Shown here: positions 26,988 to 41,280 of the stretch, piece after piece | Layout of the letters: each line of letters begins with the position of its first letter | Position numbering within the stretch: the first letter of the stretch is position 1 | From: Bacillus sp. SJS | GTDB taxonomy: Bacteria; Bacillota; Bacilli; Bacillales; Bacillaceae | Length of the DNA stretch: 64,000 nt | Direction of reading: 5' to 3' | Assembly (NCBI RefSeq): GCF_000732485.2 | Contig: NZ_JAQV02000031.1 | Span: forward strand, 310,001-374,000 | Position numbers and translations under genes: made by a program | The notes under the pieces: model-generated | What the model saw: only the letters and a program-made list of their open reading frames with translations | Databases searched by the model: none | What the model was told of the DNA's origin: nothing

Positions 26988-27625
26988 TCAGACAGAGGTT
27001 TCCGCTCTCCATTCAATCGAGGAAGGATTCTTTCTCCATTGCTCAAGCTTTTTAAGATCCTCTTCTTTAATACGGCTTTCCTCCCTGGCTATCTGAATGA
27101 GGGTGGAATAGTCTGTCAATGTCCTGCAGGAAATCAGCTCTTCGCTGAAATTCTGATCAGCTGCGTCAAACTCATAGGTGAAAATAGCAGCAACACCCAA
27201 TACATCCGCTCCTGCATCACGAAGTGCTTTGACGGTATGAATGGAGCTTCCGCCGGTTGAAATCAGGTCTTCAATGACGACTGCCCGGTCGTTCTCTCCA
27301 GCTATTCCCTCAATCATGTTGCCTTTCCCGTGTCCTTTGGCACTTCCGCGCACATAGCACATCGGCAGCCCGAGAATATCGCTGACAAGAGCGGCATGGG
27401 CAATCCCAGCCGTTGCCGTTCCGGCAATCAGGATAGCATCCGGATAATTTACCCGGATCACTTGTGCGAGACCTTCTGCTATCTCTTTTCGAATTTCCGG
27501 AAATGAAAGTGTTAATCGATTATCGCAGTAAATCGGGGATAGCATGCCGCTTGACCATGTAAACGGCTCATTTGGCTTCAGTGTGACCGCACCTATTTCC
27601 AGCAATGATTTTGCCATTTTCTCTT

Positions 27626-27629
<4 letters not shown>
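26988..27629 (-). CDS. pyrE: Orotate phosphoribosyltransferase
   Basis: Joins orotate to PRPP, giving OMP. 213 residues; the PRPP motif VVIEDLISTGGSSI lies near 117-130 and GSAKGHGKGNMIEG is the flexible catalytic loop. Its ATG overlaps the pyrF stop. Last gene of the pyr operon; no intrinsic terminator is visible after it. Confidence 0.97.
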
Positions 27630-30018
<2,389 letters not shown>

Positions 30019-30022
<4 letters not shown>

Positions 30023-33000
30023 GAATAAACAGCCTCCCGTCCGGGATTCAGCTCCTGCATCGCTTCTGTCGAAAAGCTCATGGATTCAAGAACCTTTAAT
30101 ATCGCTTTCGCTGTATCCAGTGATGTCAGGCACGGCACACCGTTTTCAACGGATTCACGTCGGATTTTGAAGCCGTCTCTTGCCGGCTGTTTGCCTTTTG
30201 TCAATGTGTTGATGACAAATTGCGCTTCTCCGTTCCGGATCACATCCAGCAGGTTCGGCTGCTCACTGATTTTATTGACAATTTTTGAAGGAATGCCCGC
30301 TTCCTGCAGGTATTCGGCTGTTCCGCTTGTTGCAAGGATCTGGTAGCCGATCCGGTTAAACCGTCTTGCAATTTCCAGGCCTTCCGTTTTGTCTTTATCT
30401 GCTACGGTCAGAAGAACAGATCCATATTTATGAATTTGTATTCCGGATGCAACCAAACCTTTATACAAAGCCTTTTCAAGAGTGACGTCTTTCCCCATTA
30501 CTTCCCCGGTGGATTTCATTTCCGGTCCAAGGGTAATGTCGACCATCCTTAGTTTTGCAAAGGAGAACACAGGCACCTTTACATATACACCAGCCTTCTC
30601 TTCAATCAGGCCCGTTTCATATCCCATGTCCCTTAGCTTGTGGCCTAAAACCACTTTCGTTGCAAGATTCGCCATAGGCACGCCGGTAATTTTGCTTAAA
30701 AACGGGACCGTTCTGCTTGACCGCGGGTTTACTTCCAGGACGAACACATCTTCTTTATAAATAACAAACTGGATATTCAGGAGGCCGGAGATATTCAGTC
30801 CTTTCGCAAGTGCGATCGTATGCTCAATGATTTTGTTTTTGCAGTCATCCGAAAGGGTTTGAGGAGGATATACCGCAATTGAGTCTCCGGAATGGACACC
30901 GGCTCTTTCAATATGCTCCATAATTCCCGGTATCACGATCGTCTCCCCGTCAGAGATCGCATCCACTTCAATTTCCTTGCCCGTTAAGTATTTGTCGATC
31001 AGGACGGGATGAGCTGGATTTACTTTCACCGCATTCTCCATGTAATAAAGCAATTCTTCTTCCCGATAGACAATTTCCATCGCTCTTCCTCCTAATACAT
31101 AGGAAGGGCGGACGAGGACCGGGTAGCCAATTTCATTTGCAATGACAGCAGCTTCACGAGCCGATACAGCTGTTTTTCCTAGGGGCTGAGGAATCCCCAG
31201 GGTATTCAGTGTTTGCTCAAATTTATCCCGGTTTTCCGCCCGGTCCAAATCCTCCAAAGATGTTCCAAGAATTTTCACACCGCGTGCAGAGAGCTCATCG
31301 GCTAGATTAATGGCCGTCTGGCCCCCAAACTGCACGACCACACCGATCGGTTTTTCAAGTTCAATGACATGCATAACATCTTCAGCAGTGAGCGGTTCAA
31401 AGTAAAGCTTATCGGAGATGCTGAAATCGGTTGAAACCGTCTCTGGATTATTGTTAATAATAATTGCCTCATAGCCTGCTTCTTTTATCGCCCAGACCGA
31501 GTGAACCGTCGCATAGTCAAATTCTACTCCCTGACCGATGCGGATCGGGCCTGAGCCAAGAACGAGAACGCTCTCCCTGGTTGTTACCGCGGACTCATTT
31601 TCTTCTTCGTACGTACCGTAAAAATACGGTGTGGACGATTCAAATTCGGCAGCACACGTATCAACCATTTTATAAACAGGCAGGAGTCCCGATTGTTTTC
31701 TGAGCTCATAGATTTCTCTCTCATCCGTTGACCATAGATTTGCTATTGCCAGATCAGAGAAGCCATTTGCTTTAGCTTCGTAAAGAACGTCCAGATCATA
31801 TGGGCGGTTCGCCACATGCTTTTCCAGAGCAATAATTCCGGTTAGCTTATTCAGGAAAAATAAATCAATCCGGCTCCACTCGTGCAGTGTTTCTGCTGAA
31901 ACTTCTCTCCGAAGTGCTTCTGCAAGATAAAAGAGACGCTCATCTCCCGCTTTGCGGATTCTTTTTTCGATATGAAGGTCGTCAAGCTCTGCTGCACTTT
32001 TCAATTCAAGATGATGAACATCTGCTTCGAGTGAACGGACCGCTTTCAGCAGCGATTCCTCAAATGTTCTTCCAATCGCCATTACTTCACCTGTAGCCTT
32101 CATTTGGGTACCAAGCCATCTGTTGGCAGATTCGAATTTATCAAATGGCCAGCGCGGAATTTTTGTAACGATATAATCCAAGGCCGGTTCAAAGCAAGCG
32201 TATGTTTTGCCGGTAACCGGGTTCATCATTTCATCGAGTGTAAGACCCACGGCAATTTTCGCTGCCAGTTTCGCAATCGGATAGCCTGTTGCCTTAGAGG
32301 CAAGAGCAGATGACCGGCTTACCCTCGGGTTGACTTCGATAATGTAATATTGAAAGCTGTCCGGATCGAGTGCGAGCTGAACGTTGCAGCCGCCTTCTAT
32401 TCCAAGGGCCCTGATAATTTTCAGCGAGACATTTCTTAACAGCTGATATTCCCTGTCGCTCAGCGTCTGTGAAGGTGCCACTACAATGCTGTCTCCAGTA
32501 TGGATTCCGACAGGATCGAAGTTCTCCATGTTGCAGACGACAATCGCATGGTCCCCGCTGTCCCTCATGACTTCATATTCGATTTCCTTAAAGCCTGCGA
32601 TGCTTTTTTCAAGAAGGCATTGTGTAACCGGACTTGCTTTTAATCCGTAAGCTACGATTTCGGCAAGCTCTTCCTCATTGCCGCAAATACCGCCGCCTGT
32701 GCCGCCTAGGGTAAATGCAGGCCGGACGATAATCGGATAGCCGATTACTTCAGCAAATGCGAAGGCTTCATCAATCGTATGAACAATTTCGCTATCCGGC
32801 ACCGGCTCATTCAGTTCATTCATTAATCTTCGGAACAGGTCCCTGTCCTCTGCCTTTTGAATGGCCTCCAGACTCGTTCCGAGAATTTCCACGCCGCATT
32901 CCTCTAGAACACCGGATTGTGCAAGCTCAACCGCAAGATTCAGGCCGGTTTGACCGCCAAGTGTCGGAACGAGTGCATCCGGTCTCTCTTTGCGGATGAT

Positions 33001-33228
33001 GTTGCTGACAAACTCTGCTGTTAAAGGTTCAATATAAACTTTATCGGCGATTTCCGTATCCGTCATGATTGTGGCAGGATTGGAATTGACGAGAACGACT
33101 TCATATCCTTCTTCCTTTAGTGCGATGCACGCCTGAGTCCCTGCATAATCAAATTCTGCAGCCTGGCCAATGACGATCGGTCCAGATCCAATAACTAGTA
33201 TCTTCTTAATATCTACACGTTTTGGCAT
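30019..33228 (-). CDS. carB: Carbamoyl-phosphate synthase large subunit (pyrimidine-specific)
   Basis: Makes carbamoyl phosphate from ammonia, bicarbonate and 2 ATP. 1069 residues, two homologous ATP-grasp halves: the first begins [26 protein letters not shown], the second [24 protein letters not shown]. An MGS-like allosteric domain ends the protein. B. subtilis has two such synthetases; its place in the pyr operon marks this as PyrAB. Overlaps carA by 16 nt. Confidence 0.97.
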
Positions 33229-34309
33229 AGTCGGTTTCCTGCCTTTCCTGCTGATTCAATCAGTTCCATGAATTGGTCGAACAATCCGTTTGCGTCTTCC
33301 GGCCCAGGTGATGCCTCCGGGTGGTACTGCACTGTAAAGGCGGCATGCTGATTATGTTTTAAGCCTTCAATCGTCCGGTCATTTAATGCAATATGAGTAA
33401 CAGCTAATTCCGTTTGTGCAAGTGAACTATCTCTTACTGTGTAGCCATGGTTTTGAGAAGTAATGGCTACTTTACCCGTTTCCAGATCCTTTACCGGGTG
33501 ATTGGATCCCCTATGTCCGAATTTCATCTTTTCGGTATCTGCTCCGCATGCCAGAGCAAAAAGCTGATGTCCGAGGCAAATCCCGAATAAAGGGACTTTC
33601 CCTAAAACTCCCCTGATCATTTCAATGCCCTCTGGAACATCCTTTGGATCCCCAGGACCGTTTGAAAGCATGATGCCATCAGGATTAAGCTGAAGAATTT
33701 CTTCTGCAGAGGTATTAAACGGGACAACAACGACATCGCAATGCCTTTTATTTAATTCCCGGAGGATGCCGTGCTTCATCCCATAATCAACCAGCACGAC
33801 TCTTCTGCCTCTTCCGGGACTTGCATAAGGGGTTTTCGCTGATACTCTTTCCACCTGGTTCACAGGCAGGCGCACAGCCCTTAACTTCTCTAAAATCGTA
33901 TGAGGATCTGATTCACTTGAGCAAAGCGCTCCTTTTAGTGTCCCGTGGCTGCGGATGATTCTTGTGAGCCTTCTCGTATCAATCCCGGCAAGACCCGGGA
34001 TATTTTTCATTTTCAAATACTCGTCTAGCGAATACTCGCTTCTCCAGTTAGATGGGTGGACCGCATGCTCTTTCACAATAAATCCTCCGGTAAATGGAGT
34101 GATTGTTTCAAAATCATCGCGGTTGATTCCGTAATTCCCAATCAGCGGATAGGTCATCGTTACAATCTGCCCGCAATAGGATGGGTCAGACAGAATCTCC
34201 TGATAACCGGTCATTCCGGTGTTGAACACGATTTCTCCAATTGATTCCCGTTCGCTTCCGAAGCCTTTTCCTGTAAAAATCGTTCCATCTTCAAGTATAA
34301 GCAATCGCT

Positions 34310-34313
<4 letters not shown>
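33213..34313 (-). CDS. carA: Carbamoyl-phosphate synthase small subunit (pyrimidine-specific)
   Basis: Glutamine amidotransferase that feeds ammonia to CarB (PyrAA in Bacillus). 366 residues: N-terminal CPSase domain ([15 protein letters not shown]), then a class I amidotransferase with the nucleophile in [14 protein letters not shown] and the His/Glu in [11 protein letters not shown]. Overlaps pyrC by 4 nt at the start and carB at the end. Confidence 0.97.
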
Positions 34314-36524
<2,211 letters not shown>

Positions 36525-36584
36525 TTAGATCCTGTTTTCATTCAGCCAAAGAAACTGGTTCAAACAGACATGTTTAAAAGACCT

Positions 36585-36680
36585 AATAAAAACACCCTGA
36601 ACAATCCGGTTCAGGGTGCAGGAAAACAGAAGGGCCATCAGGCCTTTCTTTACACCCTTTCAAGTCTCTCTGGACTTTAT
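36585..36680 (-). promoter_or_regulatory. PyrR attenuator 3 (pyrP-pyrB)
   Basis: The PyrR-binding loop AAGTCCAGAGAGACTTG lies at 36661-36678 on the minus strand. The terminator CACCCTGAA/TTCAGGGTG (36593-36618) with TTTTTATT follows. UMP-bound PyrR stabilises the anti-antiterminator and lets the terminator form. Confidence 0.93.
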
Positions 36681-36695
36681 TTAAAAGGCGGTATA

Positions 36696-38009
36696 TTAAG
36701 AGACAGCCGATTTCTTTTCCGTCTCGTTTTCAACTTTGCTTTCTGCATCAGGCTCATTGCCAGGCAAAACCATATTAAGGATCACTCCGATGATGGCGGC
36801 AAGCGCCATTCCGTGTAGCTCGAAGTTCTGGCCGATTTTTATCACAGCTCCACCGATTCCAATGACAAGGATAACAGATGAAATAATTAAATTCCGTTTG
36901 TCCCCAAGATCAATCTGGCTGTCAATCAGCATGCGCAGCCCTGATGAAGCGATAATTCCGAAAAGCAGGATGGAAACGCCCCCCATAACCGGGGTAGGAA
37001 TTGAACTGATTAGTGCTGAAATTTTCCCGATAAATCCGAACGTAATGGCAAGAACAGCTGCCCCTCCCAGAACAAATACGCTGTATACTCTCGTGATCGC
37101 CAAAACTCCGATGTTTTCACCATATGTCGTGTTTGGAGGTCCCCCAATAAGGGCGGCGGCAAATGTAGCGAGCCCATCTCCCATGATGGAGCGGTGCAGC
37201 CCGGGCTTTTGAACCAAATCCCTTCCTACGACATTGCTTAGAACCATTTGATGTCCGATATGTTCAGAGAGCGTGACAAGCGCAACAGGCGCCATCAAGA
37301 GAAGAATCTGCCATGAAAACTGAGGCTGATAATCCACAAATGGAATGGTAAAGTTTGGAACCTGCAGCCAGCTTGCCTGGGCAACTTTGCTGAAATCCAC
37401 TATGCCGATTGCCAGTGCATATAAGTAACCTGTAAAAATTCCAATCAGCACCGGAATCAGATTGAAAAACCCTTTGAAGTAAATCGAGCAGATAATCGTA
37501 ACAGCTAGTGTAATGAGAGCAGCCGAGAAGTGAAGCAGACTATATTCACCAGCTGGGTTATTCGCAGCCATTCCGACCGCTGTACCTGCAAGACTAAGGC
37601 CGATAACAATGATCACCGGACCGACCACCACCGGCGGCATCAACCTTAAAATCCAGCGGTGTCCCGTCCCTTTAATGATCAAGGCGACTAGCGCATAGAC
37701 AGCTCCTGCAAGCATACTGCCCACCATTGCTGCTCCAGGTCCTCCGCCGGTTTGTGCTGCTATTAGCGGGGCGATAAAGGCAAAAGAAGAACCAAGATAA
37801 GCCGGCACTTGAAATTTCGTAATCAGCAGGAAAATTAAGGTTCCAACTCCGCTTGAGATCAATGCGACGGCAGGATCCATCTTAACAAGGAATGGGACAA
37901 GGATCGTAGCCCCAAACATCGCAAACAAATGCTGGAAGCTAAGTGTGAGCCAAGTAGCCGGGTTGGGTTTATCGTGTATATCAAGAACAATTTTTTCGTT
38001 TTCTTTCAT
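36696..38009 (-). CDS. pyrP: Uracil permease
   Basis: Uracil:proton symporter of the NCS2/NAT family. About 437 residues from ATG 38009, with 12-14 hydrophobic segments and the NAT-type stretch GGPPNTTYGENIGVLAITRVYS. GGAGG lies 7 nt upstream; an adjacent ATG at 38012 is also possible. The longer open frame runs into attenuator 2 and is rejected. Confidence 0.95.
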   Translation of the reverse strand: MKENEKIVLDIHDKPNPATWLTLSFQHLFAMFGATILVPFLVKMDPAVALISSGVGTLIFLLITKFQVPAYLGSSFAFIAPLIAAQTGGGPGAAMVGSMLAGAVYALVALIIKGTGHRWILRLMPPVVVGPVIIVIGLSLAGTAVGMAANNPAGEYSLLHFSAALITLAVTIICSIYFKGFFNLIPVLIGIFTGYLYALAIGIVDFSKVAQASWLQVPNFTIPFVDYQPQFSWQILLLMAPVALVTLSEHIGHQMVLSNVVGRDLVQKPGLHRSIMGDGLATFAAALIGGPPNTTYGENIGVLAITRVYSVFVLGGAAVLAITFGFIGKISALISSIPTPVMGGVSILLFGIIASSGLRMLIDSQIDLGDKRNLIISSVILVIGIGGAVIKIGQNFELHGMALAAIIGVILNMVLPGNEPDAESKVENETEKKSAVS

Positions 38010-38024
38010 CATTTTCCCTCCTAT

Positions 38025-38130
38025 TAAAAAACCTCTTTGCCTGAGAGCAAAGAGGTACACAGAAAGACAGGCATCCCTGTAAAGGAAGCATCTGTTTCCG
38101 GTTCTCTTTGCGGTCTCACGGGACTGCATT
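38025..38130 (-). promoter_or_regulatory. PyrR attenuator 2 (pyrR-pyrP)
   Basis: PyrR site GCAGTCCCGTGAGACCGC (38110-38127 on the minus strand), just after the pyrR stop. The terminator ACCTCTTTGC/GCAAAGAGGT (38031-38056) has a six-T tail. Confidence 0.93.
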
Positions 38131-38138
38131 AAAAAGAA

Positions 38139-38815
<677 letters not shown>

Positions 38816-38837
38816 AGGTTCTATTCAACTAATAGAT

Positions 38838-38866
38838 ATTATGGCAAATGCATGGCTTTCTGTCAA
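38838..38866 (-). promoter_or_regulatory. pyr operon promoter
   Basis: TTGACA (38861-38866) and CATAAT (38838-38843), spacing 17 bp, on the minus strand directly before attenuator 1. It overlaps the gap right after the rluD stop. Confidence 0.88.
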
Positions 38867-38870
38867 TGCT

Positions 38871-39779
38871 TTATTTGTCGATTTGTGTTAAAAGCTTGCT
38901 AAAATACTCTGGAAGCGGTGCTTCAAATTCCAAATACTCACCGGACCTTGGATGAACGAATCCAAGAATTCCTGCATGAAGAGCCTGTCCTCCGATTGAA
39001 AGGGTTTTTCTTGGTCCGTATTTCGGGTCACCTGCCAGCGGGTAGCCAATGTACTTCATGTGAACGCGGATTTGATGAGTTCTTCCGGTTTCAAGCTGGC
39101 ACTCGATGAAAGTATAATCTTTAAATCGTTCGAGAACTTTAAAGTGAGTAACAGCGTCACGGCTGTTTTCTCGTGTTACCGTCATACTTTGGCGATCCTG
39201 CTTATCACGGCCGATCGGGGCATCTACTGTTCCCTGGTCATGGGAGATGTTCCCGTGGACAAGCGCTTTATACCGTCTTGTAACGGTTTTTGCAACAAGC
39301 TGACTGACAAGTGATTCATGCGCTAAATCATTTTTGGCCACCATCAGCAGTCCTGAAGTGTCTTTGTCAATACGATGGACAATCCCCGGTCTTAAAACCC
39401 CGTTGATTCCTGATAAATCTTTGCAATGAGCCATCAGACCATTTACAAGTGTTCCAGTCAGATGACCTGGAGCCGGGTGAACAACCATCCCTTTTGGTTT
39501 GTTTACTACAAGAACATCACTGTCCTCATAAAATATTTCCAAATCCATTTCTTCCGCCTGAATATTTAATTCTTCAGGCTCTGGAATTTCAACTGTTATA
39601 AGATCGCCTTCTGCGCCTTTATAATTTGTTTTTACTGCATTGCCATTAACAAGAACCAGCCCGCTCTTCATCATCGACTGAATCTGCGTGCGGGACCATT
39701 CCTGATTTAACACGGAAAGTGTTTTATCAAGCCTGTCCCCGGCATGTTCATTTACTATCGTATATTCATGGATGTCCAT
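38871..39779 (-). CDS. rluD: RluA/RluD-family 23S rRNA pseudouridine synthase (YlyB)
   Basis: 302 residues: an S4 RNA-binding domain (about 14-65) and the RluA-type catalytic domain, with the active Asp D138 in HRIDKDTSGLL and GRTHQIRVHM further on. Family members modify U1911/1915/1917 of helix 69 or related sites; the exact target here is inferred. Its ATG shares one base with the lspA stop (TAATG). Confidence 0.93.
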   Translation of the reverse strand: MDIHEYTIVNEHAGDRLDKTLSVLNQEWSRTQIQSMMKSGLVLVNGNAVKTNYKGAEGDLITVEIPEPEELNIQAEEMDLEIFYEDSDVLVVNKPKGMVVHPAPGHLTGTLVNGLMAHCKDLSGINGVLRPGIVHRIDKDTSGLLMVAKNDLAHESLVSQLVAKTVTRRYKALVHGNISHDQGTVDAPIGRDKQDRQSMTVTRENSRDAVTHFKVLERFKDYTFIECQLETGRTHQIRVHMKYIGYPLAGDPKYGPRKTLSIGGQALHAGILGFVHPRSGEYLEFEAPLPEYFSKLLTQIDK

Positions 39780-40258
39780 TACAAGATTTGCCCCTCTTTT
39801 TTCTCATTTTTACTGTCAATCATCATTTGAATAAACAGCAGTGCGACTCCTACGCAAAGAGCAGAATCTGCAATATTGAAAATTGGGAAATTGTACGAGA
39901 AGATAAAAGTTTGCACAAAATCAACAACCTCCTGGTGGCGAACACGGTCAATAAAATTCCCAATGGCCCCGCCAAGCATTAATCCTAATGCAGCTCCCAG
40001 CAAGAGCGCTTTCGCTGCGAATTTTTGGATATAATACACAATCGCACCAATCACAACAAGCGTTACAATATAGAAGAACCACATCTGTCCCTGAAGAATT
40101 CCCCATGCCGCCCCTTCATTTCGATGGGACGTGATATAAAAGAAATTTTCGATGACAGGTATGCTTTCTCCAATTTCTAAGTTTTGAACAACCAGCCATT
40201 TTGTCAGCTGATCCAAACAAATAATAGCAATCGCAAGTATGTAGCTCACTAAACGCAC
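39779..40258 (-). CDS. lspA: Lipoprotein signal peptidase
   Basis: Aspartic membrane protease that cleaves lipoprotein signal peptides. 159 residues from a GTG at 40258, which has GGGGG 7 nt upstream; the longer ATG start at 40276 has no ribosome site. Four membrane helices; catalytic Asps in IGNFIDR and FNIADSAL, and the conserved Asp in LDQLTKW near the N-terminus. Confidence 0.95.
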   Translation of the reverse strand: MRLVSYILAIAIICLDQLTKWLVVQNLEIGESIPVIENFFYITSHRNEGAAWGILQGQMWFFYIVTLVVIGAIVYYIQKFAAKALLLGAALGLMLGGAIGNFIDRVRHQEVVDFVQTFIFSYNFPIFNIADSALCVGVALLFIQMMIDSKNEKKEGQIL

Positions 40259-40333
40259 GTACGTTCCCCCAACCATTCAAATTAGATACATTGAATTTTA
40301 TCACAAAAAAATAAAAAGAGTAAGGAATAGCGG

Positions 40334-40361
40334 AAAAAACCGTTCAAATTCATGAACGGTT
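40334..40361 (-). terminator. ylyA terminator
   Basis: AACCGTTCA (53-61 end, 40353-40361) with TGAACGGTT (40338-40346), 6-nt loop, followed by TTTTTT on the minus strand. It starts right after the ylyA stop codon and separates it from lspA. Confidence 0.9.
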
Positions 40362-40730
40362 CTAAAACACCATCTCTCCTGTGCTTTGATCTTCATAATC
40401 GATTACTCCCGTATAGTCAAATGGAAGCGACTTTTTTTCATATTGGTCCTTATAAGAAAAATCATGAATGCTCCTTGCTGTCGGCAAAAACTTAAGACTG
40501 GCCAGAGGCAGCACTGCTCCCGTCTCTTCACAAATGCCATATAACCCGCTGTTCATTTTGTTCAGCGCATGCTCCACATCATGAAGCTCTTCTTTCACAT
40601 GATACATGAGCGTTCCAGATAACGCCTCTGAATTCCCGTTATCAAAAAATGAATGGTGAAACAATCGCTCCTGAAGCTCCTCCCGCATTAATTCAAGCTC
40701 TTTTCTAATCGCAAAAAAATCATTGCTCAA
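40362..40730 (-). CDS. ylyA: DksA/TraR-like protein YlyA, degenerate zinc finger
   Basis: 122 residues: an N-terminal coiled-coil-like helix pair (about 1-65) and a C-terminal region (GLYGICEETGAVLPLASLKFLPTARS) that aligns with the DksA/TraR finger but keeps only one cysteine. B. subtilis YlyA, at the same locus, binds RNA polymerase and modulates sigma-G genes during sporulation. TTG start at 40730 with AGGAG 10 nt upstream. It lies just downstream of the 41-bp repeat array and has its own terminator. Confidence 0.82.
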   Translation of the reverse strand: MSNDFFAIRKELELMREELQERLFHHSFFDNGNSEALSGTLMYHVKEELHDVEHALNKMNSGLYGICEETGAVLPLASLKFLPTARSIHDFSYKDQYEKKSLPFDYTGVIDYEDQSTGEMVF

Positions 40731-40824
40731 TGCGGCTCAACTCCTGCTGTAAGGTTTGTAAAAATAGTTTATCCTTTCAGCCGAACCTCACCCTGTTCAT
40801 TTTTTTCCACGGATTTTTTATTGG

Positions 40825-41203
40825 GTTTGTCTGAGTGATTTGTCTGGCAAACCGTGGTTTTTTTGCCTGACTATTTGTCAGACAATCCGGTTTTTTTTGT
40901 TTGTCTGACTATTTTGTCAGACAAACCCATGTTTTCTTCGTTTGTCTGACTATTTTGTCTGACAAACCCATGTTTTCTCCGTTTGTCTGACTATTTTGTC
41001 TGACAAACCCATGTTTTCTCCGTTTGTCTGACTATTTTGTCTGACAAACCCAGTATTGCTTCGTTTGTCTGACTATTTTGTCTGACAAACCCAGTATTGC
41101 TTCGTTTGTCGACGATTTTGACTGACAAACCCAGTATTGCTTCGTTTGTCTGACTATTTTGTCTGACTACCCGTGGTTTTCTCCGTTTGTCTGACATATT
41201 TGT
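40825..41203. repeat. Array of about ten 41-bp palindromic tandem repeats
   Basis: Units start at 40825, 40861, 40899, 40940, 40981, 41022, 41063, 41104, 41144 and 41185 (partial). From 40899 the period is 41 bp (once 40). Each unit is GTTTGTCTGAC-TATTTT-GTCTGACAAAC followed by a 13-nt linker such as CCATGTTTTCTCC or CCAGTATTGCTTC. The two arms are inverted repeats with one mismatch; in the 40899 unit they match perfectly. The first two units are shorter and diverged. The array lies beyond the ileS terminator and upstream of ylyA. It has no supported reading frame. The rest of the gap, 40731-40824, has no clear element. Confidence 0.97.
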
Positions 41204-41240
41204 ACCCTTCCTGCACCAGCGTCTTCGTCCCGCACACCAT

Positions 41241-41272
41241 AATAAAAAGACCCGAATCAAATTCGGGTCTTT
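41241..41272 (-). terminator. ileS terminator
   Basis: Perfect 12-bp stem AAAGACCCGAAT/ATTCGGGTCTTT (41246-41272), 3-nt loop, followed by TTTTATTATG on the minus strand. Confidence 0.93.
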
Positions 41273-41280
41273 CACTTCAA

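Noticed and set aside
36736-37212. 158-codon plus-strand open frame
   Set aside because: Antisense to pyrP membrane helices; shadow frame.
40825-41203. CRISPR array
   Set aside because: Linkers are nearly identical and only 13 nt long, no unique spacers, no cas genes nearby.
40991-41275. 94-codon open frame on the minus strand across the 41-bp repeats and the ileS terminator
   Set aside because: It is made of repeated DRQ/VRQTNEA units forced by the tandem repeat and runs through a strong terminator hairpin; no ribosome site and no family.
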